A stretch of 64,000 nt of DNA from Pseudomonas fluorescens HK44 (GTDB taxonomy: Bacteria > Pseudomonadota > Gammaproteobacteria > Pseudomonadales > Pseudomonadaceae), in NCBI RefSeq assembly GCF_000217955.3, contig NZ_AFOY02000004.1, positions 1 to 64,000 on the forward strand, read 5' to 3'. The notes below the pieces were generated by a model, which saw nothing but the letters and a program-made list of their open reading frames with translations, ran no database searches and had not been told where the DNA came from. Both the position numbers and the translations under genes were made by a program. Shown one piece after another: positions 17,942-25,424 of this stretch. Each line of letters begins with the position of its first letter. Positions within the stretch are counted from its first letter, which is position 1.

Positions 17942-18183
17942 TCGCTTGCTCCTACTGACTTCGGCTCAAGGCGCGCAAGACGCTCACGCAGGCTATTAAT
18001 CTCGTCTTGGTACTGGTCAGCCAAGGTTGTCAGGTCATTGAAGTTAACCCAGTGGCCGTGTTTTTCTGGGACACGAATAACGCTGCCTTTTTCATCTTCG
18101 CCACCACGCCAAAAGTTGAAGCGTGGCAATTCGTGGACCTTATCCCAAAGGTCAAAGCCTTCACGCGTTTTTATGTTTCTCAT
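17938..18183 (-). CDS. Small phage hypothetical protein
   Basis: 81 residues; the second half (DQYQDEINSLRERLARLEP) is a predicted helix or coiled coil. The last residues, GASE, are repeated at the end of the upstream protein, suggesting a small duplication or recombination at gene ends. Coupled by 4-base overlaps. Confidence 0.55.
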   Translation of the reverse strand: MRNIKTREGFDLWDKVHELPRFNFWRGGEDEKGSVIRVPEKHGHWVNFNDLTTLADQYQDEINSLRERLARLEPKSVGASE

Positions 18184-18839
18184 TCGCTTGCTCCCGATTC
18201 TTCATAGCCTGACCCTTTGCAGGCATAACATGTTCCGCCTATGGGCATACCATTACTGTAAGCCTGCCCAGTTCCGAAGCAGGCTGAACATTTGTCTTCA
18301 CTTGCTCCTGATTCGGTGGGCTTAGTCAGTGCGTTTATCGACTTGACCACATTCAGAATGTGCTGGGCCTGAGTTTCCATAGTCTGATCAGACTTGTTTT
18401 GTTGGCATGTCGAATCAGAATCCGCTTGCTGCCAATAAACCTGACCGAGACTGAATGACCGTCTAAGAGCGCTTTCAACCATGGCGACGATCTCGGTATT
18501 ACAGGCTGCATTCCGCTGCTCGGCGGCTGTCAGGCGATGTTGCAGGTTGTCTCGGCTGGCTTTGAATTCGTTTCGCGCACGTTTGCTATTGCTGGCCGCC
18601 TCTCCAGCTATGGCACGAACACTTGCCAGCTCTTCCCGCAGCGCATCACGCTCTTCCTTGAATCGCTGACCTTCTTTATGCTTGCCGTGTACTGAGTTGG
18701 AGTTGATCTCAACGTAACGCTTTTGGCGCTCAAGCTCTTCCCGCAGCGCAGCCTCGCGGGCCAGGGCGGCGTCATAATCAGATGCTTTGACCCACTCAAT
18801 TCCGTCGTCACATATCTTGAATCGCTTCACTTCGCTCAT
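18180..18839 (-). CDS. Coiled-coil phage protein with DnaJ-like Cys motif
   Basis: 219 residues. Residues about 20-115 are coiled coil. The C-terminus has CSACFGTGQ and CYACKGSG, two CxxCxGxG motifs as in the DnaJ zinc finger, so it may bind zinc. It lies directly downstream of the reverse transcriptase gene in the same direction (29 bp gap, RBS ATGGAG), but nothing links it to the DGR mechanism. Confidence 0.6.
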   Translation of the reverse strand: MSEVKRFKICDDGIEWVKASDYDAALAREAALREELERQKRYVEINSNSVHGKHKEGQRFKEERDALREELASVRAIAGEAASNSKRARNEFKASRDNLQHRLTAAEQRNAACNTEIVAMVESALRRSFSLGQVYWQQADSDSTCQQNKSDQTMETQAQHILNVVKSINALTKPTESGASEDKCSACFGTGQAYSNGMPIGGTCYACKGSGYEESGASE

Positions 18840-18867
18840 CCTGCAATCTCCATCGATACCAGATCAT

Positions 18868-19830
18868 TCACGGCGGCCCCGTGCGGCTCTTTGCGTCCAG
18901 CCAGGAACGACATGACAAGAGGGGCAACGGTTGCAGGATGGTCTTCGTCGGGTTCAGCTTTGCGCCAAGGTAGGGCAGGAACGCTTCAACCTCTGTCAGC
19001 CAGGCGTTGAGCTGTTGCGGTGATTCATGCAGAAACACGAAGTCGTCGACGTAGCGAACGTAATGCTTGGCGCCGAGCTTGTGCTTGGCGAACTGGTCCA
19101 GCGCGTCGAGGTACACGTTGGCAAAGAATTGCGATGACAGGTTGCCGATCGGCAGACCGAGGCGTGCCGGCTGCGCGGTGAGGCGTTTGTGCTGCGGTAC
19201 CCGGTTGAACAGATGGGCCGGGCTGCGCACTTCATAGTCTTCGCGAGGGTCGTGCATCAGGATCTGTTCGGCGAGTGCCAACCACCAAGGTTCGGTGATC
19301 TTGGCGGCCAACTGCTTGCGCAGGACCTCTTTGTCGATCGCAACGAAGAAGTTGGCCAGGTCGCACTTCAGGTAGAAAATCGGCTTCGACCAGTTTTGAC
19401 TGGCGCTGCGGATTTTTGCCTCAAGCCGTTTAGCAGCGTACAGCGTGCCGCGCTCTGGGATGCAGGCGCAACTGTCCGCTATGAAGCTGGCGTAGAAGCG
19501 CGGTGCCACACGGTTGTACAGCAGGTGGTGGACGACGCGGTCCCTGAACGCTGCCGCCCAAACCTCGCGGGCTTTCGGGCGGGTGACCACGAAGCATATC
19601 GAACGGCCTGGCCGGTAGGTGCCGGCGATCAGGTCGTCGTGTAGACCGATCAGGTTCTTCTCCAGGTCCATCTCGAAAGCCAGTGCACTGGCGCTGTTGC
19701 GCTTCGTGCGGCGGCAGTCGTAATAAGCCTGAACAAGCTCGCTGAACGGGTAGGGACCAACATTCGAATCTGCGGACGGGGCGGACGCGGAGCTCGTTGT
19801 TCTTGTCGTTGTTGTTGGAGTTGCCATCAT
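18868..19830 (-). CDS. DGR reverse transcriptase
   Basis: 320 residues. It copies TR RNA into cDNA with random changes at adenines; the cDNA then replaces VR sequence in the targets. Motifs: Asp157 in LKCDLANFF, GLPIGNLSSQ at 225-234 (DGR enzymes have SQ where retroviral and group II types have SP), and YVDD at 260-263. No maturase or endonuclease domain, as expected. The only in-frame ATGs (19830, 19827) lie inside the TR, read in a different frame from the repeat, and I see no ribosome site before them. Order on the strand: target 2, target 1, avd, TR, RT. Confidence 0.95.
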   Translation of the reverse strand: MMATPTTTTRTTSSASAPSADSNVGPYPFSELVQAYYDCRRTKRNSASALAFEMDLEKNLIGLHDDLIAGTYRPGRSICFVVTRPKAREVWAAAFRDRVVHHLLYNRVAPRFYASFIADSCACIPERGTLYAAKRLEAKIRSASQNWSKPIFYLKCDLANFFVAIDKEVLRKQLAAKITEPWWLALAEQILMHDPREDYEVRSPAHLFNRVPQHKRLTAQPARLGLPIGNLSSQFFANVYLDALDQFAKHKLGAKHYVRYVDDFVFLHESPQQLNAWLTEVEAFLPYLGAKLNPTKTILQPLPLLSCRSWLDAKSRTGPP

Positions 19831-19870
19831 CGAAGTTCATGTTGAATGCGTTGTTGGCGGAGCGCTGCGA
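19771..19870 (-). repeat. DGR template repeat (TR)
   Basis: 100 bp, read on the minus strand. The first bases and the last 26 (GC-rich, encoding ELRVRPVR) match all VRs. The core is packed with AAC codons, giving NNAFNMNFDDGNSNNNDKNN if translated in the VR frame. AAC codons cannot become stops when A is mutated, the usual TR design. About 27 adenines lie in the core. Five further bases on the left (19766-19770) match VR2. Confidence 0.95.
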
Positions 19871-20041
19871 CCTATCGTGCTATCTACGTCGCCAAGCCGA
19901 AGGCAGGGCCGATCAGCGAGGAAACTACGCGAGACCTGCACGGACGCTTTAGACCGTCGGTATCTCTGATGCGTATGGCGGTGACCCAGAGGTCAGCGGC
20001 ACGACCAGATTCAATTCGCACAGACCTGAAAGCCGTGACTC

Positions 20042-20398
20042 TCAGGTGGCGGGCGCGGTTGGGGTGGAGCGTTTCCAGGCATTGGCCTGTTTGCCGATTG
20101 AGGTGGTGACCTCGATCGCGGTGGCGTGCTGCCCGACACTGATGAACCGGCTCTCTTTGAAAAGCCGCATCAGGAACTCGATCACCTGGACCTTCTCAAC
20201 CAGCAAGGTCAGGTGTGGGCGCTTGTCCCGGGTCGAGTTAGCCCGGGCAATCAACATCAGCACGTCGATGCACTCATCGATGACTCGCTTTCCGAGAGAC
20301 TGCTTGAGATCTCGGGGTATGTTGCGAGTGAGGTTCGTGGCCATCTGAAGCAGGCCGAGCGAAGCCTTATAGATGCTCAAATCCGTGTGCATCGCCAT
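20042..20398 (-). CDS. avd: DGR accessory variability determinant (Avd-like four-helix protein)
   Basis: 118 residues, all helical and basic, beginning MAMHTDLSIYKASLGLL and containing PRDLKQSLGKRVIDECIDVL. This matches the Avd / four-helix-bundle family that binds the DGR reverse transcriptase and TR RNA as a pentamer. It sits between target 1 and the TR, the standard position. The start at 20398 has GGAGAG nine bases upstream; 20419 is an alternative. Confidence 0.88.
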   Translation of the reverse strand: MAMHTDLSIYKASLGLLQMATNLTRNIPRDLKQSLGKRVIDECIDVLMLIARANSTRDKRPHLTLLVEKVQVIEFLMRLFKESRFISVGQHATAIEVTTSIGKQANAWKRSTPTAPAT

Positions 20399-20419
20399 TC
20401 GGCAGCTCTCCAAGAGCAA

Positions 20420-20437
20420 CCGGCCGCAAGCGGCCGG
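20420..20437 (-). promoter_or_regulatory. GC hairpin downstream of VR1 (candidate DGR cruciform)
   Basis: On the minus strand CCGGCCG-CTTG-CGGCCGG forms a 7-bp stem with a 4-nt loop, 31 bases past the VR1 end and just after the target stop. DGRs often have a short hairpin or cruciform with a 4-nt loop here that boosts retrohoming. No T-run follows, so a terminator is less likely. Confidence 0.55.
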
Positions 20438-20451
20438 ATTAAATAAGCGAA

Positions 20452-21072
20452 TTAATCAATCAATTGACTGCGGACGGGGCGGACGCGGAGCTCGTAGCTC
20501 TTGCCGCTGGTGTCGGAGTAGCCATCATCGAAGAGCATGAGGAATGCGTAGTCGGCGGAGCGCTGCGAAGATGACCAGTACCAGGTTGGTTTAAAGGCTT
20601 CAGCGCCACCAGCCTGGAAGGCTTCCATCGTGGTCTGGGCTGGCGAGTCTTCAGTGTGAAGCAGCCCCACAGGCTCGCTGTTCGGGTTGTCACCGCTGCG
20701 ACCGTACTGCCAGTTCGTTTCGGTTGTCGGCTTGAAGAGGCGGTATTGCAGCTCTTGCACGTCTCGGGCCGGGATCGCCCAGTCGGTGAAGCCGCCGATA
20801 TCCAGAGCTAGCACTTGCTGTGCTAGTTCGCTGCCAGCGGCCGCCATCGCTTCGGTGTTGGCGCGGCTGCTGGTGAAGCTGTTAGCACCCTCGATCTTTT
20901 CGCCGTACTCGCCCCAGGCACCGCTCAGTTCGTGCGCGGCGCCGGCGGTGATGTTCAGGTAGCGCTTGCCGGTGTCCGGGTCACGGGTGATACCAGAGAA
21001 GAAGCCGCCGCCGTAGGCTTGGCCGATTTCCGGGATAGTTATTGCTGGCGCTGCTTGCTGTGCTGCTGACAT
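20452..21072 (-). CDS. DGR target protein 1 (C-type-lectin-like variable protein)
   Basis: 206 residues. The middle and C-terminus (FTDWAIPARDVQELQYRLF ... YWSSSQRSA ... ELRVRPVR) have the formylglycine-enzyme/DUF1566-like C-type lectin fold used by DGR targets, with the VR forming the ligand-binding face at residues about 168-201. No signal peptide or membrane segment. The start at 21072 is chosen for AGAGGAAAG upstream; 21099 would run through the terminator. Avd follows 53 bp downstream. The ligand is unknown. Confidence 0.9.
   Translation of the reverse strand: MSAAQQAAPAITIPEIGQAYGGGFFSGITRDPDTGKRYLNITAGAAHELSGAWGEYGEKIEGANSFTSSRANTEAMAAAGSELAQQVLALDIGGFTDWAIPARDVQELQYRLFKPTTETNWQYGRSGDNPNSEPVGLLHTEDSPAQTTMEAFQAGGAEAFKPTWYWSSSQRSADYAFLMLFDDGYSDTSGKSYELRVRPVRSQLID
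20469..20568 (-). repeat. DGR variable repeat 1 (VR1)
   Basis: Exactly 100 bp, aligning to the TR without gaps. By eye there are 13 differences and all 13 fall on TR adenines (T on the plus strand). The outer blocks, including the 26-bp GC-rich end, are identical. This is the signature of adenine-directed mutagenic retrohoming. Confidence 0.95.
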
Positions 21073-21097
21073 GGTCTTTCCTCTTTTCGAAGGCAAC

Positions 21098-21117
21098 AAA
21101 AAAGGCGCTGCTGCGCC
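21098..21117 (-). terminator. Terminator between targets 2 and 1
   Basis: GGCGC-AGCA-GCGCC followed by T6 on the minus strand. It lies after target 2 and immediately before the ribosome site of target 1. Target 1 and the RT would therefore need antitermination or their own promoter. Confidence 0.8.
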
Positions 21118-21162
21118 CGGTGCCGATCAAGAACGAATGATTGAAGGATTAAATAAAGAATC

Positions 21163-21262
21163 TGCGGACGGGGCGGACGCGGAGCTCGTTGCCCTTGTCG
21201 TTGTAGGTCTGAGTGCCATCAGCGAAGGTCATGCCGAATGCGAAGCTGGCGGAGCGCTGCGA
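21163..21262 (-). repeat. DGR variable repeat 2 (VR2)
   Basis: 100 bp matching the TR, with five extra matching bases (GAATC) at the IMH side. About 12 differences fall on TR adenines. A block at 21213-21216 also differs at four non-adenine positions (TR codon TCC and its neighbour read CAG), equivalent to a one-base gain plus a one-base loss. Confidence 0.92.
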
Positions 21263-21612
21263 ACTCGACCAGTAGCAATCCTTCGCGAACAGTTCCGGCA
21301 CGTTCACCCAGCAGTGGTACAGCTCGGCACAGGCTGGCAGGTAGAAGTCGTGATGACCGTCTGCCTGGTGTTCGGCGCATGCATCTGCTGCTGGATACTT
21401 TCTCTCGTCATCGTTGCCAATCAGTACCTGCGTGTTGCTATAGCCGTCGGTCTTGCTGAGGCCTTCCACCTCAACTCCACGGCCACCCCACTCAAGACTG
21501 CCGACATCCTTGGCTGCGATGATCAGGTAGTGCGCCGGCACATCGCCACGAGTCGCTACCAGACCTCCGTTGAAACCACCTTGGCCGGGCCACTCAGCGC
21601 CGAGCGCCGGGA

Positions 21613-21662
21613 TGTTGGTTGGTGCGATTGGCTGGACTGTTGGTTGGTGCGATTGGCTGGAC
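21613..21662. repeat. Perfect 25-bp tandem duplication in target 2
   Basis: Two identical 25-bp copies (21613-21637 and 21638-21662), each starting TGTTGGTTGGTGCG and ending GGCTGGAC. On the coding strand each contains CCAATCGCACCAACC. Because 25 is not a multiple of 3, one extra copy breaks the frame. Confidence 0.95.
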
Positions 21663-21810
21663 ATTCGCAGCTGGCGGTAGCACCAGGGCAAACGTACTGG
21701 CCAGCGCCAGTTTTGCCAGTTGTGACGCGGGCATCTTGATCGTGGTGTCGCCGTGCTTGAGGGTGATCATTTCAGGTTTCATCGTGATACCTCTTTATGT
21801 GAAGTTGAAG

Positions 21811-22121
21811 TTATTCGTCGTGGCAGATGCGCAGAGCCTCTCGGTTGTAGGCGAGCTCCAATTTGCGCGACACGTTTTCGGGTATTGCGTAATTGTGTCG
21901 CGGAGGTGCGAAGAATGGCGCTGAACCCTGCGGTCCGAGGGCATGCAGATGATGTAGGGCCAAGGTCATTGCCTCGCCTTGCTCATCGATCTGGTGCCAC
22001 TCCATCAAGTCGGCCAACACCTGCCGGGACCGGCCATGGCATGCATTCGCAACTCTTCCTCGCCGCGAGTCTTTCGTCTCGCCGCAGCCTTGGCTGAGCG
22101 GTCTTTCGGTTCGGCAGCCAT
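21811..22121 (-). pseudogene. Phage hypothetical gene, apparently frameshifted
   Basis: A strong start at 22121 (AGGAG, 7 bases, ATG) gives MAAEPKDRSAKAAARRKTRG and ends at a stop at 22005. A second frame entering at 22020 continues VLADLMEWHQIDEQGEAMTL to the stop at 21811. Together they look like one basic-N-terminus, roughly 100-residue phage protein split by a one-base shift near 22022. Alternatively the second part starts at its GTG (22020). Confidence 0.5.
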
Positions 22122-22130
22122 CGTCAACTC

Positions 22131-22769
22131 CTATCGCTTTGGCTCTTTCGCGAAAAAGGCCGGCTGAGGGCCGCTGCTAGCCTTCGGATAGTCAATATCG
22201 AACTTTGCCAGTAGCCGCTCGAAGTTTTTGGCGGTGGATTGGATGCTTTCTCGCGCCTTATTTCTGCTGAATCCGAGTGCTTTGAACTCCTTGATCATCT
22301 CGGCGTTCTTGGCGTCCCGCTCATCATCAACAATCTTTCCGCCCTTGTTGGCCCGGGTATGTGCTGGCTGGAACTTGAAGTCACCCTTCTTGGCAATCCT
22401 GTTCAGCTCGCGGAGCGGAATCCCTGTGCACAGAACTGCTTGTGCGTAGGTCATGGTCTCAGCCAGGCAACGGATATGTTCCACCTGTTCAGCCTTAGCC
22501 TGTTCGCGCATTGCCGCCCGCTCTTCGCGCTCGATGTCGCGCTGAGCCAGCTTGTCGAGCCATTTAGGCTCAACTGCTTTCTGGACTGGCTTGACCTTCT
22601 TGCGTGGTGGCGGCTCATGGCGAATCGGCGGAGGGATGAAGTTCGGCCCTTGCAATACCTCAATAGTCCCTCCTTTGTTCAAGAAGGCTTCCTGAAGTAG
22701 GGCCAGTTCGTGGCGTTGAGGGTCGAGCATCTGGATCATGGAAAGCTCAGTGCTGACGTATGCGTTCAT
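22131..22769 (-). CDS. Phage hypothetical protein, basic
   Basis: 212 residues. A proline-rich linker (about 45-65, PPPIRHEPPPRKKVK) is followed by a charged coiled coil (75-110) and a helix-turn-helix-like stretch (TYAQAVLCTGIPLRELNRIA, about 110-130). It may bind DNA. It lies next to the exonuclease gene, but no family is recognised. Confidence 0.55.
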   Translation of the reverse strand: MNAYVSTELSMIQMLDPQRHELALLQEAFLNKGGTIEVLQGPNFIPPPIRHEPPPRKKVKPVQKAVEPKWLDKLAQRDIEREERAAMREQAKAEQVEHIRCLAETMTYAQAVLCTGIPLRELNRIAKKGDFKFQPAHTRANKGGKIVDDERDAKNAEMIKEFKALGFSRNKARESIQSTAKNFERLLAKFDIDYPKASSGPQPAFFAKEPKR

Positions 22770-22782
22770 GCTGCTTTACCTC

Positions 22783-23424
22783 TCACGCCGCCTTTTTCAT
22801 AAGGCGAATGACCATGTCATCGACACCGCGAAGAAAGTCGACTATCTCGACTTCGTAGTCTGCGATTGCCTTTTCATTGCGCTCGACGCGGTGAATGAAT
22901 AGCTGTAGATGCTCGGGCATGCGCGGATCGAACGAGACGAAATCAGCGAACTCCGCATCCGATGCCCACATGTTGTGTAGGATCTGCGGGGCATGCTCTG
23001 GTGGTAGGCGATCAGCTTCAAGGTAACCAAGGTGCGTGGCACTCTTCGGGCACTTGGCTTCCCATACGCCTTTGCGGCCCTGGTCCTCGATGAACCCATC
23101 CACGCTGCAACCGGCCATGAAGTCGGTCAGGCAGATGAATCCGCACTCTTGAACGATCAGGCCAGTTTTCTGTTCGTAGGCCATGCGGGCGAACGGCTCT
23201 TGCTCGGTGCCCCACATCATTTCCTTGCTGACGAAGAAGTCATCGGCGGGTAGGCCGGTTAGACGCTCAAGGCCAAGCTGGATTCGGTAATCGCGCCGCG
23301 TCGCTGCTTCGCCTGATTTGATTGCCGCCAGGATGTCCTTGGCGCGCGAGCCGGTTGCGCGTCCTGCACGGTCCTGCTTCCATTCAAGGGTGCCCTGGGC
23401 ATGAGTTGAGATAGTGGATTTCAT
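22783..23424 (-). CDS. YqaJ/lambda-type viral exonuclease
   Basis: 213 residues of the lambda exonuclease fold, degrading double-stranded ends for recombination. Seen: an early WGTEQEPFAR, then the catalytic D-E-K set in SVDGFI and GVWEAKCPKSATHLGYL. Overlaps the next gene upstream by 4 bases (ATGA). With the two genes upstream it forms a Red-like recombination cassette. Confidence 0.88.
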   Translation of the reverse strand: MKSTISTHAQGTLEWKQDRAGRATGSRAKDILAAIKSGEAATRRDYRIQLGLERLTGLPADDFFVSKEMMWGTEQEPFARMAYEQKTGLIVQECGFICLTDFMAGCSVDGFIEDQGRKGVWEAKCPKSATHLGYLEADRLPPEHAPQILHNMWASDAEFADFVSFDPRMPEHLQLFIHRVERNEKAIADYEVEIVDFLRGVDDMVIRLMKKAA

Positions 23425-24317
23425 TGGGGAATCTCCTCAAATTCGACTTCGTCATCGGCATCCGACTGTTCCGGCTCCGACTCAGCTTTAGGTGCGGAGG
23501 CTTTCAGCACTACGCCGCGAGCACCGACCGCCGTCTTAAATGCATCGTAAGAGGTCATGTCCTTGACCTCATTGATGGCCGAAACGCCGGCCTTCCATAC
23601 CTCGGTGAGAGCTTCCGGGGTTGCCGCTGCGTTGGCTTGGGCGATCCAGTGAGCGGCAAGTTCTGGATCATGCGGCGCCGGGCCAGGCTTCTGATTGGTG
23701 GTCTGGGTACCTTCCTGCGGCCGAAGCTCTTCCGGCAGGTCTTCAATGTCCTGCGTGAAGATGTCCGAAGCGGCGGTTACGTTCAGCGTCATGGCGATCA
23801 TGGCGCGCTTGCAGGCCATCTTTAGAATGGTGTTGGCAAGATCGGCGGCCTCGGTGCGGACCTGATCTGCGGTGTTGCCGTTTTTGTAGTACTTCTTCCG
23901 ACGCAGGTTTTCCGGGGTTGCGTTCAGCTCCGCCTTGCAGATCACGGCACGCCACTTGTACTTTTCTTCGTTGGACGAGCATTCTCCAACGCCTTCGCCC
24001 AAGGCTACGCCGGTCGTCTGGTGACGCCCCATACAGGTGACGCGGTAGCGGGCCTCGCCTTGCACTGACAGGTCTTCGATCTTGTATTCCTGCGCCACCC
24101 GGAAGGTCACGCACAGCACCTCAGCGCCGGGCTTGTAGAGGGTCGGCTTATTGGTGCCAGGGATGGTGCCGTAGTGGGTCTCACGCTTCATGATGTCTCG
24201 CATCACTTCCTGCACCAGGTTAACGCGCTGGCGAATCTCGACGGCAGAGAAGCGGTGTGCCTCGGCGGCGGTAAGGCCAGAGGTCTCGCGCGCTGGCATT
24301 TGGATAATCTCGTTCAT
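23421..24317 (-). CDS. Conserved phage protein of the recombination cassette
   Basis: 298 residues. The block HYGTIPGTNKPTLYKPGAEV, then YRVTCMGRHQTTGVALGEG and VGECSSNEEKYKWR, is shared by many proteobacterial phages next to exonuclease genes. The C-terminus is acidic (DADDEVEFEEIPQ), as in ssDNA-binding partners. A role as the single-strand annealing partner of the exonuclease is inferred from position only. Confidence 0.7.
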   Translation of the reverse strand: MNEIIQMPARETSGLTAAEAHRFSAVEIRQRVNLVQEVMRDIMKRETHYGTIPGTNKPTLYKPGAEVLCVTFRVAQEYKIEDLSVQGEARYRVTCMGRHQTTGVALGEGVGECSSNEEKYKWRAVICKAELNATPENLRRKKYYKNGNTADQVRTEAADLANTILKMACKRAMIAMTLNVTAASDIFTQDIEDLPEELRPQEGTQTTNQKPGPAPHDPELAAHWIAQANAAATPEALTEVWKAGVSAINEVKDMTSYDAFKTAVGARGVVLKASAPKAESEPEQSDADDEVEFEEIPQ

Positions 24318-24324
24318 GACGACC

Positions 24325-24888
24325 TCAGTAGGTGATAGCGATGGCTGGAATCTTGCGCTGAGCGATGAGGGTGATCGCCTGCTTCGCGCATTCCTCGGTC
24401 ATACCGCCAGCAACAAAAGCGTCGAGTGCCGCGCGATTGATCTTGGCTTTGTGGGCCTTGTCAGCCTCGCGCAGCTTCTCTTGGCGCAGGATCTCGTCGG
24501 CGGCGGCCTTCTGGCGGGCGATCTCGTCTTGCTTGGCCTTTTCAACTGCAGCCTTCTGGTTCTCGATGGCTGCCAGCCGATCACGCTCGGCCTTTTGTTC
24601 GGCCTCTATCTGTTCACGCTTTGCCTGCTCAGCCTTGCGCTCAGATTCGGCGGCAGCGAGCTTCAGATCGTTCTCGCGCTTCTCGGCGGCAACCTTGGAC
24701 TTGCTGACCTTGGCGGCCAGCGAGGCGATACGGTCGCGGCCCTTGGCGGTGGACAGGTCCGGTACCTGGGAGCCTACTTCCTCCTTCACCGCTTGTAGGA
24801 ATGGCTTCAGGCCGTCCTTCACGTAGATGGCCGGAGCATTGGCTTCGCTGATGTCGTCGATGGTGACGGCAAGCTGATTGGCGGACAT
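24325..24888 (-). CDS. Coiled-coil phage protein
   Basis: 187 residues. Residues 60-145 are an almost uninterrupted Ala/Glu/Lys/Gln coiled coil; the N-terminus (VTIDDISEANAPAIYVKDGL) and the C-terminus (LDAFVAGGMTEECAKQAITL) flank it. This type sits at the head of many recombination cassettes; its role is unknown. RBS AAGGAA at the ATG. Confidence 0.65.
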   Translation of the reverse strand: MSANQLAVTIDDISEANAPAIYVKDGLKPFLQAVKEEVGSQVPDLSTAKGRDRIASLAAKVSKSKVAAEKRENDLKLAAAESERKAEQAKREQIEAEQKAERDRLAAIENQKAAVEKAKQDEIARQKAAADEILRQEKLREADKAHKAKINRAALDAFVAGGMTEECAKQAITLIAQRKIPAIAITY

Positions 24889-24931
24889 GGGGATTCCTTG
24901 CCGCCATGCAGGCAGCGCTTGAAGTTATTGT

Positions 24932-25048
24932 TTATTGAGTGACGCGATCAGCGAGAGCACCGAGCAGCATCAGGAAGGTGAAGACGGCGAGAGCAGGGAA
25001 GGAGCCGCGCCAGATCAGAAGTCGGCGTGCGCGTTGGTGAGAGGTCAT
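24932..25048 (-). CDS. 38-residue membrane microprotein
   Basis: MTSHQRARRLLIWRG followed by a single hydrophobic segment (FPALAVFTFLMLLGALA). Its ATG overlaps the upstream stop by 4 bases, supporting expression. Basic residues before the helix predict the N-terminus inside. Confidence 0.5.
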   Translation of the reverse strand: MTSHQRARRLLIWRGSFPALAVFTFLMLLGALADRVTQ

Positions 25049-25242
25049 GGCTTCAGCTCCTCGTCTGGGTCAAGGCCGAACTCACGACAAAGCGCATATG
25101 CCACGCCCGATCCGACTCCAAAAATATCCATGAAGAGAATCCAGCGCTGATTCATGTATCCGCCGCGCCGTTTCCCGCGCATGTTTCGCATGACACTTTC
25201 CAGCAGCTCGCGCTCAGTGTATTCGCATCCTGAGAGCATCAT
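25045..25242 (-). CDS. Small phage hypothetical protein
   Basis: 65 residues, with a hydrophobic centre (WILFMDIFGVGSGVAYAL) that may be one membrane segment. Overlaps both neighbours by 4 bases. No family recognised. Confidence 0.55.
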   Translation of the reverse strand: MMLSGCEYTERELLESVMRNMRGKRRGGYMNQRWILFMDIFGVGSGVAYALCREFGLDPDEELKP

Positions 25243-25424
25243 TCCGCCACCGCCTCAGCCAAGCTGATCTTCTTCCACGATGGTGGCAGCTTTACGGCTG
25301 CGATCTTGCCGTCGTCGTTGGCTTGCAAGATGCTCAGGATCATGTGTTCCATGCCCTGTGGCACTTTAGCGTTACAGAGTTGGCCGTCGACTTCGATGAT
25401 GATTTGCACGATCGAGATGTTCAT
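25239..25424 (-). CDS. Small phage hypothetical protein
   Basis: 61 residues (MNISIVQIIIEVDGQLCNAK...). The start at 25424 is set by a 4-base overlap with the upstream microprotein; the longer in-frame ATG at 25571 runs across two other genes. Compact alpha/beta, unknown role. Confidence 0.55.
   Translation of the reverse strand: MNISIVQIIIEVDGQLCNAKVPQGMEHMILSILQANDDGKIAAVKLPPSWKKISLAEAVAE

Larger units (their letters stand above)
21149..21782 (-). pseudogene. DGR target protein 2, frameshifted by a 25-bp tandem duplication
   Basis: The gene starts well at 21782 (RBS AGAGG, MKPEMITLKHGDTTIKMPAS, then a hydrophobic segment LAKLALASTFALVLPP) but runs out of frame at the duplication at 21613-21662. 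The rest, from PALGAEWPGQGGFNGG to the VR and stop at 21149, is intact in another frame. Removing one 25-bp copy restores a continuous 202-residue protein ending ELRVRPVRRFFI, closely similar to target 3. A shorter protein could start at internal ATGs (21691 or 21664). It may be dead, phase-variable, or a sequencing error. Confidence 0.85.

Noticed and set aside
18868..19830. Retron or group II intron reverse transcriptase
   Set aside because: There is no msr/msd-like RNA, maturase domain or intron ends. The TR/VR pairs, Avd-like gene and SQ motif point to a DGR.
19430..19840. A minus-strand frame starting MNFDDGNSNNN in the VR frame of the TR
   Set aside because: It is the TR read in the target frame and then runs out of frame through the RT gene; it is a template, not a target gene.
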